Notes under the pieces: model-generated | What the model saw: the letters and a program-made list of their open reading frames with translations, nothing else | Database searches by the model: none | What the model was told of the DNA's origin: nothing | Translations under genes and position numbers: made by a program | Part shown: positions 15,377 through 21,738 of the stretch, in pieces | Layout: every line of letters begins with the position of its first letter | How positions within the stretch are numbered: the first letter of the stretch is position 1 | Virus record (IMG/VR): IMGVR_UViG_3300042923_000119 | Coordinates: 1 to 50,912 of that record | DNA: 50,912 nt | Reading direction: 5' to 3' (one strand) | Origin: a virus

Positions 15377-15774
15377 ATAAATTTATAGGTGTTGGAAGAT
15401 TAGCAAAGGATCCTGAAATTCATTATTCTCAAACCGGTACAGCGGTAGCAAATTTTAATGTAGCAATATCGAGCGGATATGGAGAGCATAAACAAACTGA
15501 CTTTATTCCAGTGGTAGCATTTCAAAAACTAGCTGAAATTTGCGGTAACAACTTAACCAAAGGCAGCCAAATCTTAGTCGAAGGACGCATCCAAGTTCGC
15601 AATTACGAAACACAAGACGGTCAAAAACGTTATGTGACTGAGGTGATTGCACAGAATATTGAGTTTATGGGTAGCAAACAGTCGAAGCCAAGCGAAGGAC
15701 AAGCAGATAATAGCAGTACTGGTGCGAATTCGTTTGGTAGTGAAGTAGATATAGACCAAGAAATACCATTTTAG
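15373..15774 (+). CDS. ssb: Single-stranded DNA-binding protein
   Basis: A 133-residue protein with an OB-fold (NKFIGVGRLAKDPEIHYSQT, VANFNVAISSGY, VEGRIQVRNYETQDG), a flexible linker and the canonical acidic tip DIDQEIPF that recruits partner proteins. It coats single strands during phage replication and recombination. ATG 15373 overlaps the homing-endonuclease stop, with AAGGAG upstream. Confidence 0.95.
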   Translation: MNKFIGVGRLAKDPEIHYSQTGTAVANFNVAISSGYGEHKQTDFIPVVAFQKLAEICGNNLTKGSQILVEGRIQVRNYETQDGQKRYVTEVIAQNIEFMGSKQSKPSEGQADNSSTGANSFGSEVDIDQEIPF

Positions 15775-15786
15775 GAGTGATTAAAA

Positions 15787-16041
15787 ATGATTAAAACAGA
15801 AGAAGAATACTGGAATGAACGGTACAATCAAGAAGAGTTTCAAATGAAAATTTATTATGAAGATATTGGTATTCAAGCAACACGACCATGCACAATTTAT
15901 AAGCCAAGCCTAACAATTGACGGCAATATGTGGTGTGCGTTGTATGGCGATAATTTGCAAGAAGGTGTCACAGGATTTGGCAAATCACCGAGTAAAGCAT
16001 ACGAAGACTTTGATAAGAATTGGGAAGAAGAATTGAAATAA
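15787..16041 (+). CDS. Hypothetical phage protein
   Basis: An 84-residue protein (EEYWNERYNQEEFQMKIYYE, GFGKSPSKAYEDFDKNWEEE). The GxGxSPxxAxxDFxxxW ending is common in small phage proteins found near ssb. SD TAGGAGTGAT upstream. Function unknown. Confidence 0.7.
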   Translation: MIKTEEEYWNERYNQEEFQMKIYYEDIGIQATRPCTIYKPSLTIDGNMWCALYGDNLQEGVTGFGKSPSKAYEDFDKNWEEELK

Positions 16042-16049
16042 ATAAAAAC

Positions 16050-16069
16050 GCAGGGAGTAATTTCCCTGC
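16050..16069. terminator. Hairpin whose T-run lies on the minus strand
   Basis: GCAGGGA and TCCCTGC form a perfect 7-bp stem around GTAATT. On the + strand it is followed by AAAGGTGGG, the SD of the next gene. On the minus strand it is followed by GTTTTTATT, so by shape it is an intrinsic terminator for antisense transcription. It could instead be an RNA-processing or translation-control stem before 16086. Confidence 0.5.
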
Positions 16070-16085
16070 AAAGGTGGGATAAAAT

Positions 16086-16457
16086 TTGATTAATTCAAAA
16101 GCAAAAGGAAGTAAAGGCGAACGTGAATTAGCTAGTAAACTTAGAAAATATGGTTTTACCGATGCCAAAAGATCGCAACAGTATTGCGGATTAGGTGAAA
16201 GTGCTGCCGATATTGTAGATGCACTACCAAATATACATATCGAGTGCAAAAGAGTCGAACGACTTAACATCTCGGATGCAATCGCACAAGCAAAACGTGA
16301 TGCCAAAAACGGTAATATGCCTACTGTATTTCATCGTAGGAATAATGAAAAGTGGCTTGTAACAATGAGCTTAAGCGACTGGATAGAGTTGTATCGTGAG
16401 TATCATAGCGGATTGTTACTGAGTAATAAGACAACGCAAAAAGCGGTTGAATTTTAA
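16086..16457 (+). CDS. Holliday-junction-resolvase-like PD-(D/E)XK nuclease
   Basis: A 123-residue protein with GSKGERELASKLRKYGF at about 7-23, then GLGESAADIVDALPNIHIECKRVE, giving the E...D...ExK catalytic set of the Hjc-like family. It probably resolves branched DNA before packaging. It begins at TTG behind AAGGTGGG and just after the 16050 hairpin. Confidence 0.8.
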   Translation: MINSKAKGSKGERELASKLRKYGFTDAKRSQQYCGLGESAADIVDALPNIHIECKRVERLNISDAIAQAKRDAKNGNMPTVFHRRNNEKWLVTMSLSDWIELYREYHSGLLLSNKTTQKAVEF

Positions 16458-16477
16458 ACAATAAGGTGGTGTAAATA

Positions 16478-16762
16478 ATGGGAGAACATTATAACGGGAT
16501 AATTCCAGAAGGTAGCATTATAAAAATAATCATAAATGACGATAAGTTTGCAACGGAAGAAGTAAAAACAACTAATGATATGAAAATAGAGAAAAATAGT
16601 CTAATGCTATTTGGCGGTAAATATGGAGTTAATAGCCCTATATGTATTGATTATGTAGAGAAAGTTACGCCAAAAAAAATTATACTTAATACTACTTGGC
16701 AAGATTGTTTAGTTGCCAAAAATGGAGTCTTATTTAGTAATTATTCAGATGCGGCAGATTAA
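16478..16762 (+). CDS. Hypothetical protein
   Basis: A 94-residue, mostly beta-rich protein (GIIPEGSIIKIIINDDKFA, SLMLFGGKYGVNSPICIDYV). SD AAGGTGGTG upstream. No recognised domain. Confidence 0.55.
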   Translation: MGEHYNGIIPEGSIIKIIINDDKFATEEVKTTNDMKIEKNSLMLFGGKYGVNSPICIDYVEKVTPKKIILNTTWQDCLVAKNGVLFSNYSDAAD

Positions 16763-16784
16763 ATAATATAAGGCGGTGTAAACA

Positions 16785-17018
16785 ATGAAAACTTTTGGAG
16801 AAGTAATAAACGGAATGATTAAAAACGAAAATGTTAAATTAATACCTGTTTGTGATAACTTAATTAAAGTTAATCGCGGCAATGGCAATAAAAAACCATC
16901 TACAATTACGGTTAGAGTTCCAGACAATATGATTGATATGTTTTTTGATAACGATAAAACAACAGCTTTCATGGTTTGCTTAGATAGAGAATCGACAAAT
17001 AAGATCGCTAGGGGATGA
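16785..17018 (+). CDS. Hypothetical protein
   Basis: A 77-residue protein (TFGEVINGMIKNENVKLIPV, TITVRVPDNMIDMFFDNDK). SD AAGGCGGTG upstream. The region before ATG repeats the layout before 16478, so the two genes may be cassette neighbours. Function unknown. Confidence 0.55.
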   Translation: MKTFGEVINGMIKNENVKLIPVCDNLIKVNRGNGNKKPSTITVRVPDNMIDMFFDNDKTTAFMVCLDRESTNKIARG

Positions 17019-17024
17019 ATAAAA

Positions 17025-17777
17025 ATGGACAACAAACTGCTAGAACAATTTAAAAAAGGTGAAGTAATATTATATACGCCAACGTTCGAAGATTTTAAGA
17101 CATTAATGGAATGGTGTGAAAAAGAAAATATTATTTGGTGTACTGGGACAAAACCGACTGAACAAATGCAAGTTATATTTGGAGAATTTAATAGCGAAAA
17201 TAAAGGGCTTAAAATAAAAGAGCTAAAAGTTTTAAGTTATATTAAATTCAATAGTGATGACTTAACAATATATCCATTAACAACAAGCGACCTACAACCA
17301 GACCAACCAACATTCACAAAATCTGATTTAAAAATCGGAATGATTGTTGAGCTGCGGAATGAAACAAAATGCCTTGTTAAGCAAGGTTGTTATGCGACAA
17401 TAGAACCGGGTAATAATTATATGCCACAATATTATTGTGACGATTTAACTAGGATAGACAACAAAAGAGAATTAGCTTTAGACGTCGTAAAAGTCTACAC
17501 AACAAGTAGCTTAATCGAAGTGCTGAACGGCAATTATGATTCACTAGAGTTGGTGTGGGAGCGTGAACAAGAGGTTGACTGGTCTGCGGTTGCTGTCGAT
17601 ACGAAAGTTACTATAACTACTGAATCCGGTAAAACATTTAATAGATATTTTGCCAAATACGAAGATGGGAAAGTATTTGTTTTTGATGCTGGCAGAACAT
17701 CATTTACTAATGAAAATTATGCATTAGCTTGGTGGAACAAAGTAGCATTATACAAAGAGGACAAATCTAGCATATGA
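17025..17777 (+). CDS. Hypothetical phage protein with a TKSDLKIGM-type domain
   Basis: A 250-residue protein. The middle (TKSDLKIGMIVELRNETKCL, about 98-117) and the later VWEREQEVDWSAV segment recur in many Bacillota phage proteins of unknown function. The C-terminal part (TKVTITTESGKTFNRYFAKY) looks like a small beta barrel. SD AGGGGATGAA upstream; the stop overlaps the next ATG. Confidence 0.6.
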   Translation: MDNKLLEQFKKGEVILYTPTFEDFKTLMEWCEKENIIWCTGTKPTEQMQVIFGEFNSENKGLKIKELKVLSYIKFNSDDLTIYPLTTSDLQPDQPTFTKSDLKIGMIVELRNETKCLVKQGCYATIEPGNNYMPQYYCDDLTRIDNKRELALDVVKVYTTSSLIEVLNGNYDSLELVWEREQEVDWSAVAVDTKVTITTESGKTFNRYFAKYEDGKVFVFDAGRTSFTNENYALAWWNKVALYKEDKSSI

Positions 17778-17932
17778 AAAATAAACTAATATTATGCAAG
17801 GCTTGCGGTAACTGCAAACATCAAAATATATGTGCGGAAGAAAAGACAAATAGCGGTCAAACTTATAATAAGTTTGAATATTGTGATAAATTTGCGGCTA
17901 AACGTGGTGAAATTGGTAAATTTGATTATTGA
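17774..17932 (+). CDS. Small Cys-rich hypothetical protein
   Basis: A 52-residue protein with LCKACGNCKHQNIC and a later YCDKFAAK, four to five Cys in a ferredoxin- or zinc-knuckle-like spacing. It starts in an ATGA overlap. Metal binding is inferred. Confidence 0.6.
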   Translation: MKNKLILCKACGNCKHQNICAEEKTNSGQTYNKFEYCDKFAAKRGEIGKFDY

Positions 17933-17945
17933 TTGGGGTGAGTAG

Positions 17946-18128
17946 ATGGACAGAATAGAAATTTTAGAATTATCAGCAAGAACATACAATCATTTAAAAA
18001 GAAATGGAATTAATTTTATTGAACAAATAGACTGCATGACAGATGAAGATATTTTAAAAATAAAAAGAGTTGGCAAAAATGCATTGATTGAAATAAGAGA
18101 ATCATTAAAAGAATACAAAACAATGTAA
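17946..18128 (+). CDS. Free-standing RNA polymerase alpha C-terminal-domain-like protein
   Basis: A 60-residue protein that is essentially one alpha-CTD helix-hairpin-helix unit. LELSARTYNHLKRNGINFIE lines up with the E. coli LELTVRSANCLK helix, and IKRVGKNALIEIRESL with the NLGKKSLTEIKDVL motif. The residues equivalent to the UP-element contacts R265, N268, G296 and K298 are present; S299 is Ala. It lacks the N-terminal assembly domain, so it cannot join polymerase as alpha but could bind UP-type DNA or activators. SD TGGGGTGAG upstream. Confidence 0.8.
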   Translation: MDRIEILELSARTYNHLKRNGINFIEQIDCMTDEDILKIKRVGKNALIEIRESLKEYKTM

Positions 18129-18156
18129 AGGAATTTAAATTAATTGGGGTGATTGA

Positions 18157-18609
18157 ATGGCAATAAAAAAAGAGATCAAAGCATATGTTGAATGTGAATT
18201 GCGTGATTATTTGCAGACAATCCGTGAACTAGGCGAAGAGCGAGAACAAATTATACATAACTCACCTTCATTTGATGATAGTGGTATTCGCAGTACAGGC
18301 ATTAGCAGGACATGCGAAAATAAAGCCATACAACTTATTACAAGCAAACGATTAATACAAATAGGCAGGACGATAGAGGGTATACAGATGGTATTAGATT
18401 CATTACAAGAGGATAAATACAAACTTGTGCAATTAAAGTATTGGACTAATCCCCAAACTAGGACGGATGAAGGGATAGCTAGAGAGTTAAATATTGGCAA
18501 GACTACATATTATAAGTGGGTCGACGGCATAGTTTTAGCTGTTGCTATCGAATTAGGTCTAGTAAATGGAGTAAGTGCGGAAAAAGTGCGGAGTTTTAGG
18601 GGTGCTTAA
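18157..18609 (+). CDS. ArpU/RinA-like late transcription regulator
   Basis: A 150-residue protein with SFDDSGIRSTGISRTCENKA at about 39-58, a variant of the ArpU/RinA-family signature, and a C-terminal sigma-region-4-like HTH (DEGIARELNIGKTTYYKWVD). These regulators switch on phage packaging and late genes. A TGnTATAAT promoter lies within 10 bases of its stop and drives the structured RNA. SD GGGGTGATTG upstream. Confidence 0.75.
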   Translation: MAIKKEIKAYVECELRDYLQTIRELGEEREQIIHNSPSFDDSGIRSTGISRTCENKAIQLITSKRLIQIGRTIEGIQMVLDSLQEDKYKLVQLKYWTNPQTRTDEGIARELNIGKTTYYKWVDGIVLAVAIELGLVNGVSAEKVRSFRGA

Positions 18610-18611
18610 AG

Positions 18612-18620
18612 TGATATAAT
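18612..18620 (+). promoter_or_regulatory. Extended -10 promoter for the structured RNA
   Basis: TGATATAAT is a perfect extended -10 (TGnTATAAT) in the context AAAGTGATATAAT. No convincing -35 is visible (TTTTAG at 18594 is weak), which fits an activator-dependent promoter. Predicted initiation is near 18627. The promoter at 22256 shares the AAAGTGRTATAAT core. Confidence 0.75.
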
Positions 18621-19207
18621 GGGAGTGTGAAGAGTTGTAGAAATACACTTTTAATACATTTGGACATGCCAAGATCAAGTCGAAACTTATCAAAATCGGA
18701 TTGGGCATGACAACGTTTTGCGAGTGTGGGGCAAACGTAATACAATACATTTATATTATAAGACTTAAGGGGTAAGAGACAACCGAAGGTAACGAGCGCG
18801 TGGCTCACGATTACCGCCGAAATGATATGGTTGTCTGCCGTGTACCATGGAGACGGGAGCGCAATACCAATAAGTCGCAATTAAAAATCCGTTGAAAGGG
18901 AAGGGAAACGGCGCAAAGAGAGACTTAGCAATAAGGTGACTCAATTGAGGGGCTGGCTTGCGGGTGGCTCAATTATAGACAGACCGAAATGTCTTACTGT
19001 AGTAATACTACGATGTGTGAAACTAAAGCGAAAGCGAGTCTTAAGGGGCGAAACGTAGCTAGATTGATCGCTAGTGAGGGCGTGGCGGTAGTCACAAATA
19101 CGTGGAAGCGTGGATGGGGCAATCACGGATTTAGAAAAACTTCAATGATAACCAGAGTTTTGTAAGGGGATATGATTTATATCGCTTAATTTTTAAATGG
19201 CTATCAA

Positions 19208-19415
19208 TGGGGTGTGGCGTGAATAGGTAGACGCTAAATAATGGTCAAGGGATGGCTAACGCTTAAGCCTATGTTGGAAGACAAGTCGGGTAAATAGCCG
19301 GAAGATAGGGTTAGCTAATAAATTGCGTGAAAATCATAAAACCATTTATCCTCGTAAAGAGTGCCGACTAACACGCAAATAATCCCATGTGAGGTGCAAA
19401 TCCTCACCGCCCCAA
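19208..19415 (+). ncRNA. tRNA-Leu-like module with an expanded centre
   Basis: TGGGGTG (19208-19214) pairs over 7 bp with CGCCCCA (19408-19414). A Leu-type D arm follows (GCG, TGAATAGGTAGA, CGC at 19217-19234). The 3' side has a T-arm-like hairpin, GTGAGG-TGCAAAT-CCTCAC. Between them lie about 154 bases instead of about 35, with their own helices: GCTAAC/GTTAGC, AGTCGG/CCGACT and TTGCGTG/CACGCAA (19322-19328/19372-19378). No normal anticodon arm or encoded CCA is seen, and the T-stem is one pair too long, so this is tRNA-like rather than a proven tRNA. Confidence 0.55.
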
Positions 19416-19426
19416 TAAAACAAAAT

Positions 19427-19521
19427 GCAAGTGGCTGCACTGTGGGAAGTGCCAGGAACAAATTCCGAATTTAAACTATTCGGTGGAAACAGGAAAAATG
19501 GTTCGATTCCAACCGCTTGCT
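19427..19521 (+). ncRNA. Second tRNA-like module
   Basis: GCAAGTG (19427-19433) pairs over 7 bp with CGCTTGC (19514-19520). A D-arm-like GCAC-TGTGGGAA-GTGC follows, then a GGAA-CAAA-TTCC hairpin, a CCGAAT-TTAAACT-ATTCGG stem with a 7-base loop, and the universal-looking T-loop GGTTCGATTCC. The T-stem pairs only three bases and an extra hairpin is present. If the 7-base loop were an anticodon loop it would read AAA. It is either a decayed tRNA or a structural tRNA mimic ending the large RNA. Confidence 0.5.
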
Positions 19522-19546
19522 TTAAATAATTAATGAAGGTGATTAA

Positions 19547-19810
19547 ATGGAATGGTCAGATGTTGAAAGTAATTTACTATCAAAAGATGAATTAAAGGAT
19601 ATTGACCAAATAGCCAATTTAATATCTACGCTTATACAAAGAAGATTAGACCTTAATTTAACGCAACAAGCATTGGCGGATAAAACAGGTTTAAAACAAT
19701 CAGACATAGCTAGGTTTGAAAGGCTAGGAGCTATACCTCGTATTGATAAATTTACAAGAATAGCAAAAACGTTAGGATATAATGTTAAATTAGAACCTAT
19801 AGAAAATTAG
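19547..19810 (+). CDS. XRE-family HTH protein (HigA-like)
   Basis: An 87-residue protein with an XRE HTH (QRRLDLNLTQQALADKTGLK, SDIARFERLGAIPRIDKFTR) ending in KTLGYNVKLEPIE, the layout of HigA-type antitoxins. No HigB-like toxin is adjacent on either side, so it is an orphan or serves another regulatory role. SD AAGGTGATTAA upstream, directly after the structured RNA. Confidence 0.75.
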   Translation: MEWSDVESNLLSKDELKDIDQIANLISTLIQRRLDLNLTQQALADKTGLKQSDIARFERLGAIPRIDKFTRIAKTLGYNVKLEPIEN

Positions 19811-19877
19811 ATTATAAAACAAAAACATGTATGTTTAGATACATATAAATATAAATAAATTAAAGGATGTACTTAAC

Positions 19878-20048
19878 ATGAATACAGAAGAATACAAACA
19901 AAAAGCAGAAGAACTGCAAAAAGCGTCTTTGCCGTTATTGGAGTTTTTAAATAAGCATTATGATCCGCATTGTAGCGAGATCGTAACAGAGGGTAGAGTT
20001 GAAATTGTTAGCGGTGAAATGTCGGTTAGTTTGCCGGTTCGTGATTAA
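19878..20048 (+). CDS. Small hypothetical protein
   Basis: A 56-residue protein: helical N-terminus (MNTEEYKQKAEELQKASLPL) and beta-like C-terminus (GRVEIVSGEMSVSLPVRD). AAAGGATG precedes it. An inverted repeat ATGTAT/ATACAT (19827-19844) sits in the upstream gap. Family not recognised. Confidence 0.6.
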   Translation: MNTEEYKQKAEELQKASLPLLEFLNKHYDPHCSEIVTEGRVEIVSGEMSVSLPVRD

Positions 20049-20066
20049 ATAAGGAAGGTGATTAAA

Positions 20067-20168
20067 ATAGATAAATTGTTAATGTTGATAGGTAGTCTTA
20101 TTGGCGATTTTTTAAAGGGATTTTGCATTGCTGCCGGTATCATTATGGCGATTAAAATTTTAATCTAA
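20067..20168 (+). CDS. Tiny membrane protein with a probable ATA start
   Basis: A 33-codon frame beginning ATA, with AAGGAAGGTGAT ending 4 bases upstream. In-frame TTG (20076) and ATG (20082) lie 13 and 19 bases from the SD, which is too far. The product is one transmembrane helix (GSLIGDFLKGFCIAAGIIMA). Either ATA is used at low efficiency or an ATG was mutated to ATA. Confidence 0.5.
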   Translation: MDKLLMLIGSLIGDFLKGFCIAAGIIMAIKILI

Positions 20169-20184
20169 TAATAAATATATAAAC

Positions 20185-20214
20185 AAAAAAGCACTCTATT
20201 ATAGGGTGCTTTTT
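20185..20214 (+). terminator. Intrinsic terminator
   Basis: GCACTC (20191-20196) pairs with GGGTGC (20204-20209) around TATTATA and is followed by TTTTT. A run of A precedes the stem, so it can work in both directions. It closes the transcript after the 19.5-20.2 kb genes. Confidence 0.85.
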
Positions 20215-20237
20215 AACGTTAAGAAAGGAGACAAGTA

Positions 20238-20399
20238 ATGCAACACAGACAATGCAACGAATGCTTTCATTATGACAGCAAAAACGATAGATGTAAAAGC
20301 CAGTCGCCATGCTTAAGATGCTCAGGATTTGACCCAATTAATGTATGCTATAGCGAGTTTAACAAGCATGGGAAAAAAGAGATTATAGGGAAGGTATAA
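20238..20399 (+). CDS. Small Cys-rich protein
   Basis: A 53-residue protein with CNECFHYDSKNDRC, PCLRCSGFDP and a later VCYSE: six to seven Cys resembling a compact zinc-binding module. SD AAAGGAG upstream, just after a terminator, so it probably depends on read-through or a local promoter that I cannot see. Confidence 0.65.
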   Translation: MQHRQCNECFHYDSKNDRCKSQSPCLRCSGFDPINVCYSEFNKHGKKEIIGKV

Positions 20400-20403
20400 A
20401 ATT

Positions 20404-20676
20404 ATGGATATTGAGCGATGGAAAGAAGCTACAGTCGAAGACATAGTAAGTGATTTAAAAGAATTTATAAATAACATACAGAATTATGTTCCACCGAAAG
20501 ACGAATCAATAGGTTATTCTGTTGAAGATTATAAATTACTAAAAATGATGGAAGAAAAAGAAACACAAGAAGCAGAATTTAAAAGTAACTGTAAGAAAAT
20601 AAGTAAAAATAACGCTTATAGAAAACACGTTTTAAGAATGATAGGAATGAGTAGTTATGGATACAAAAACATGTAA
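20404..20676 (+). CDS. Hypothetical protein
   Basis: A 90-residue, charged, helical protein (DIERWKEATVEDIVSDLKEF, EEKETQEAEFKSNCKKISKN). GGGAAGG upstream. It overlaps the next gene by 20 bases. No recognised family. Confidence 0.55.
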   Translation: MDIERWKEATVEDIVSDLKEFINNIQNYVPPKDESIGYSVEDYKLLKMMEEKETQEAEFKSNCKKISKNNAYRKHVLRMIGMSSYGYKNM

Positions 20677-20863
20677 AATAAATACCTTAAAGTTTGTAGA
20701 TACAATAGAATTTCATAAAAAGCTAACTAAAATATTAAAGTATTGTTGTGAAAATAATATTAAATATTGTATGGATATTATTTGTAACGGGAGATTTAAT
20801 CAATATTATTTGTGGGTTACAGATGATGAAGAAAAAGAAATTAATAAAATTATTGCAAAATAA
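20657..20863 (+). CDS. Hypothetical protein
   Basis: A 68-residue basic protein (DTKTCKINTLKFVDTIEFHK, YYLWVTDDEEKEINKIIAK). Its ATG lies inside the previous gene behind AGGAATGAGTAG. It is followed closely by a terminator. Function unknown. Confidence 0.55.
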   Translation: MDTKTCKINTLKFVDTIEFHKKLTKILKYCCENNIKYCMDIICNGRFNQYYLWVTDDEEKEINKIIAK

Positions 20864-20872
20864 TAACTAATC

Positions 20873-20898
20873 AAGTCACCTTAACTGGTGGCTTTTTT
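20873..20898 (+). terminator. Intrinsic terminator with TTAACT loop
   Basis: AAGTCACC (20873-20880) pairs with GGTGGCTT (20887-20894) around the hexaloop TTAACT and runs into six T. The loop is identical to those at 9155 and 22331 although the stems differ. Confidence 0.88.
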
Positions 20899-20918
20899 AT
20901 TTAAAAGAAGGTGAATAT

Positions 20919-21128
20919 ATGCGTATAGGAACTAAAAGGTTTGCACTTAATATAGATTTACGCAAACATCCTGTTAAATGGCATGATGGCAAATATACGG
21001 TAATGATATGGATAGATAGGTCAAACTGTATGCAATGGTGGGCGTTTATACCGAGTGGCAAGCCACATATGGGGTGGGTGAGGTTTATTCGGAGAGAGTG
21101 GAGAAATTTGAGGTTGTTGTTTAGATAA
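20919..21128 (+). CDS. Small basic Trp-rich protein
   Basis: A 69-residue protein with many Arg, Lys and Trp residues (DLRKHPVKWHDGKYTVMIWI, RREWRNLRLLFR). SD AGAAGGTGA upstream. It could bind nucleic acid or membranes; the sequence alone does not say. Confidence 0.55.
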   Translation: MRIGTKRFALNIDLRKHPVKWHDGKYTVMIWIDRSNCMQWWAFIPSGKPHMGWVRFIRREWRNLRLLFR

Positions 21129-21158
21129 AGGAGATAAAAATATGCAATTAATGACGGA

Positions 21159-21278
21159 ATGATATTTGTTTCTCTAATAATATGTATCTTATTGATTCCA
21201 ATGTTTTATGGATTTGCGTTAAAAAGATTATTATATCCTGATATTAGTTTTATAGATTATTTAAATTTTTGGAGATGA
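21159..21278 (+). CDS. Tiny membrane protein
   Basis: A 39-residue protein: one transmembrane helix (MIFVSLIICILLIPMFYGFA) and a basic/aromatic tail. The strong SD (AAAGGAG) serves an upstream 6-codon frame starting at 21142 whose stop overlaps this ATG (ATGA), so translation is probably coupled through a leader peptide. Confidence 0.5.
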   Translation: MIFVSLIICILLIPMFYGFALKRLLYPDISFIDYLNFWR

Positions 21279-21282
21279 TATT

Positions 21283-21426
21283 GTGAATGATTTTTATTGT
21301 GGGATGATAGCTACATTACTTGCTGTATTTGCAGGAATGATAACTGGAGCATGGGTGGCAGGATTACTAATAGTAAAAGAAATAAAGAAATTAGAACAAA
21401 AATACTTTAATAGTAAAATAAATTGA
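21283..21426 (+). CDS. Tiny membrane protein
   Basis: A 47-residue protein with one transmembrane helix (MIATLLAVFAGMITGAWVAG) and a basic cytoplasmic-looking tail (KEIKKLEQKYFNSKIN). GTG start behind GGAGATGAT. Part of a run of three small membrane genes. Confidence 0.6.
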   Translation: MNDFYCGMIATLLAVFAGMITGAWVAGLLIVKEIKKLEQKYFNSKIN

Positions 21427-21435
21427 GGTGGGAAT

Positions 21436-21663
21436 ATGTTTGCAATAGATATTATACCAATAAGTGATTTTATGTTTGCTACATGGATGATTGATAGAAT
21501 AAATTTAACCTTTGGACAGTTTGCTATTAAGTATTTGTATTTTAATTTAGAGATTGTATTACCAATAGGATTAGGTGTCATTGGAATTTATCTGTATTTT
21601 GCAATGTATAGACAAAAACGAATTAAAAATAAAAATATGATCGAAATTAAATCATTAAGATAA
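21436..21663 (+). CDS. Small membrane protein
   Basis: A 75-residue protein with a hydrophobic helix at about 40-60 (IVLPIGLGVIGIYLYFAMYR), a less certain one near the N-terminus and a basic tail. SD GAGGTGGG upstream; a terminator follows. Function unknown. Confidence 0.6.
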   Translation: MFAIDIIPISDFMFATWMIDRINLTFGQFAIKYLYFNLEIVLPIGLGVIGIYLYFAMYRQKRIKNKNMIEIKSLR

Positions 21664-21677
21664 ATAATAAATTTTAG

Positions 21678-21705
21678 CTGATATTTTTTAATATCAGTAT
21701 TTTTT
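21678..21705 (+). terminator. Intrinsic terminator
   Basis: CTGATATT (21678-21685) pairs perfectly with AATATCAG (21690-21697) around TTTT, followed by TATTTTTT. It isolates the second ArpU-like gene from upstream transcription. Confidence 0.85.
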
Positions 21706-21738
21706 ATGCCTAAAATTATAAGTGGAGCGTGATTTTGT

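Larger units (their letters stand above)
18627..19525 (+). ncRNA. Giant structured noncoding RNA candidate (ROOL/GOLLD-like or new)
   Basis: About 900 bases with no supported gene and visibly higher G+C than its flanks (33 of 60 at 18781-18840). Helices I can pair include 18624-18629/18644-18649; 18665-18670/18704-18709 enclosing AAGT-CGAA-ACTT; 18713-18721/18731-18738; 18777-18784/18829-18836 (perfect 8 bp) enclosing GGTAA/TTACC; 18871-18876/18922-18927; 18943-18949/18968-18974; 18977-18981/18990-18994; 18999-19003/19007-19011; 19136-19141/19156-19161; 19069-free hairpin 19169-19173/19179-19183. It ends in two tRNA-like modules. Promoter position and phage context suit the large phage RNAs ROOL and GOLLD; identity is not established. 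Confidence 0.8.

Noticed and set aside
18627-19140. Minus-strand open frames across the structured region (18559-19126)
   Set aside because: They have no SD, the wrong strand for this genome, and composition unlike its proteins; the region folds into many RNA helices instead.
19235-19388. Group I intron inside a tRNA-Leu gene
   Set aside because: The insert is too short, the P, Q, R, S core elements are not in order, and no intact anticodon arm is restored by removing it.
19427-19521. Calling a normal tRNA
   Set aside because: The T-stem has only three pairs, an additional hairpin is present and the possible anticodon AAA is implausible at position 34.
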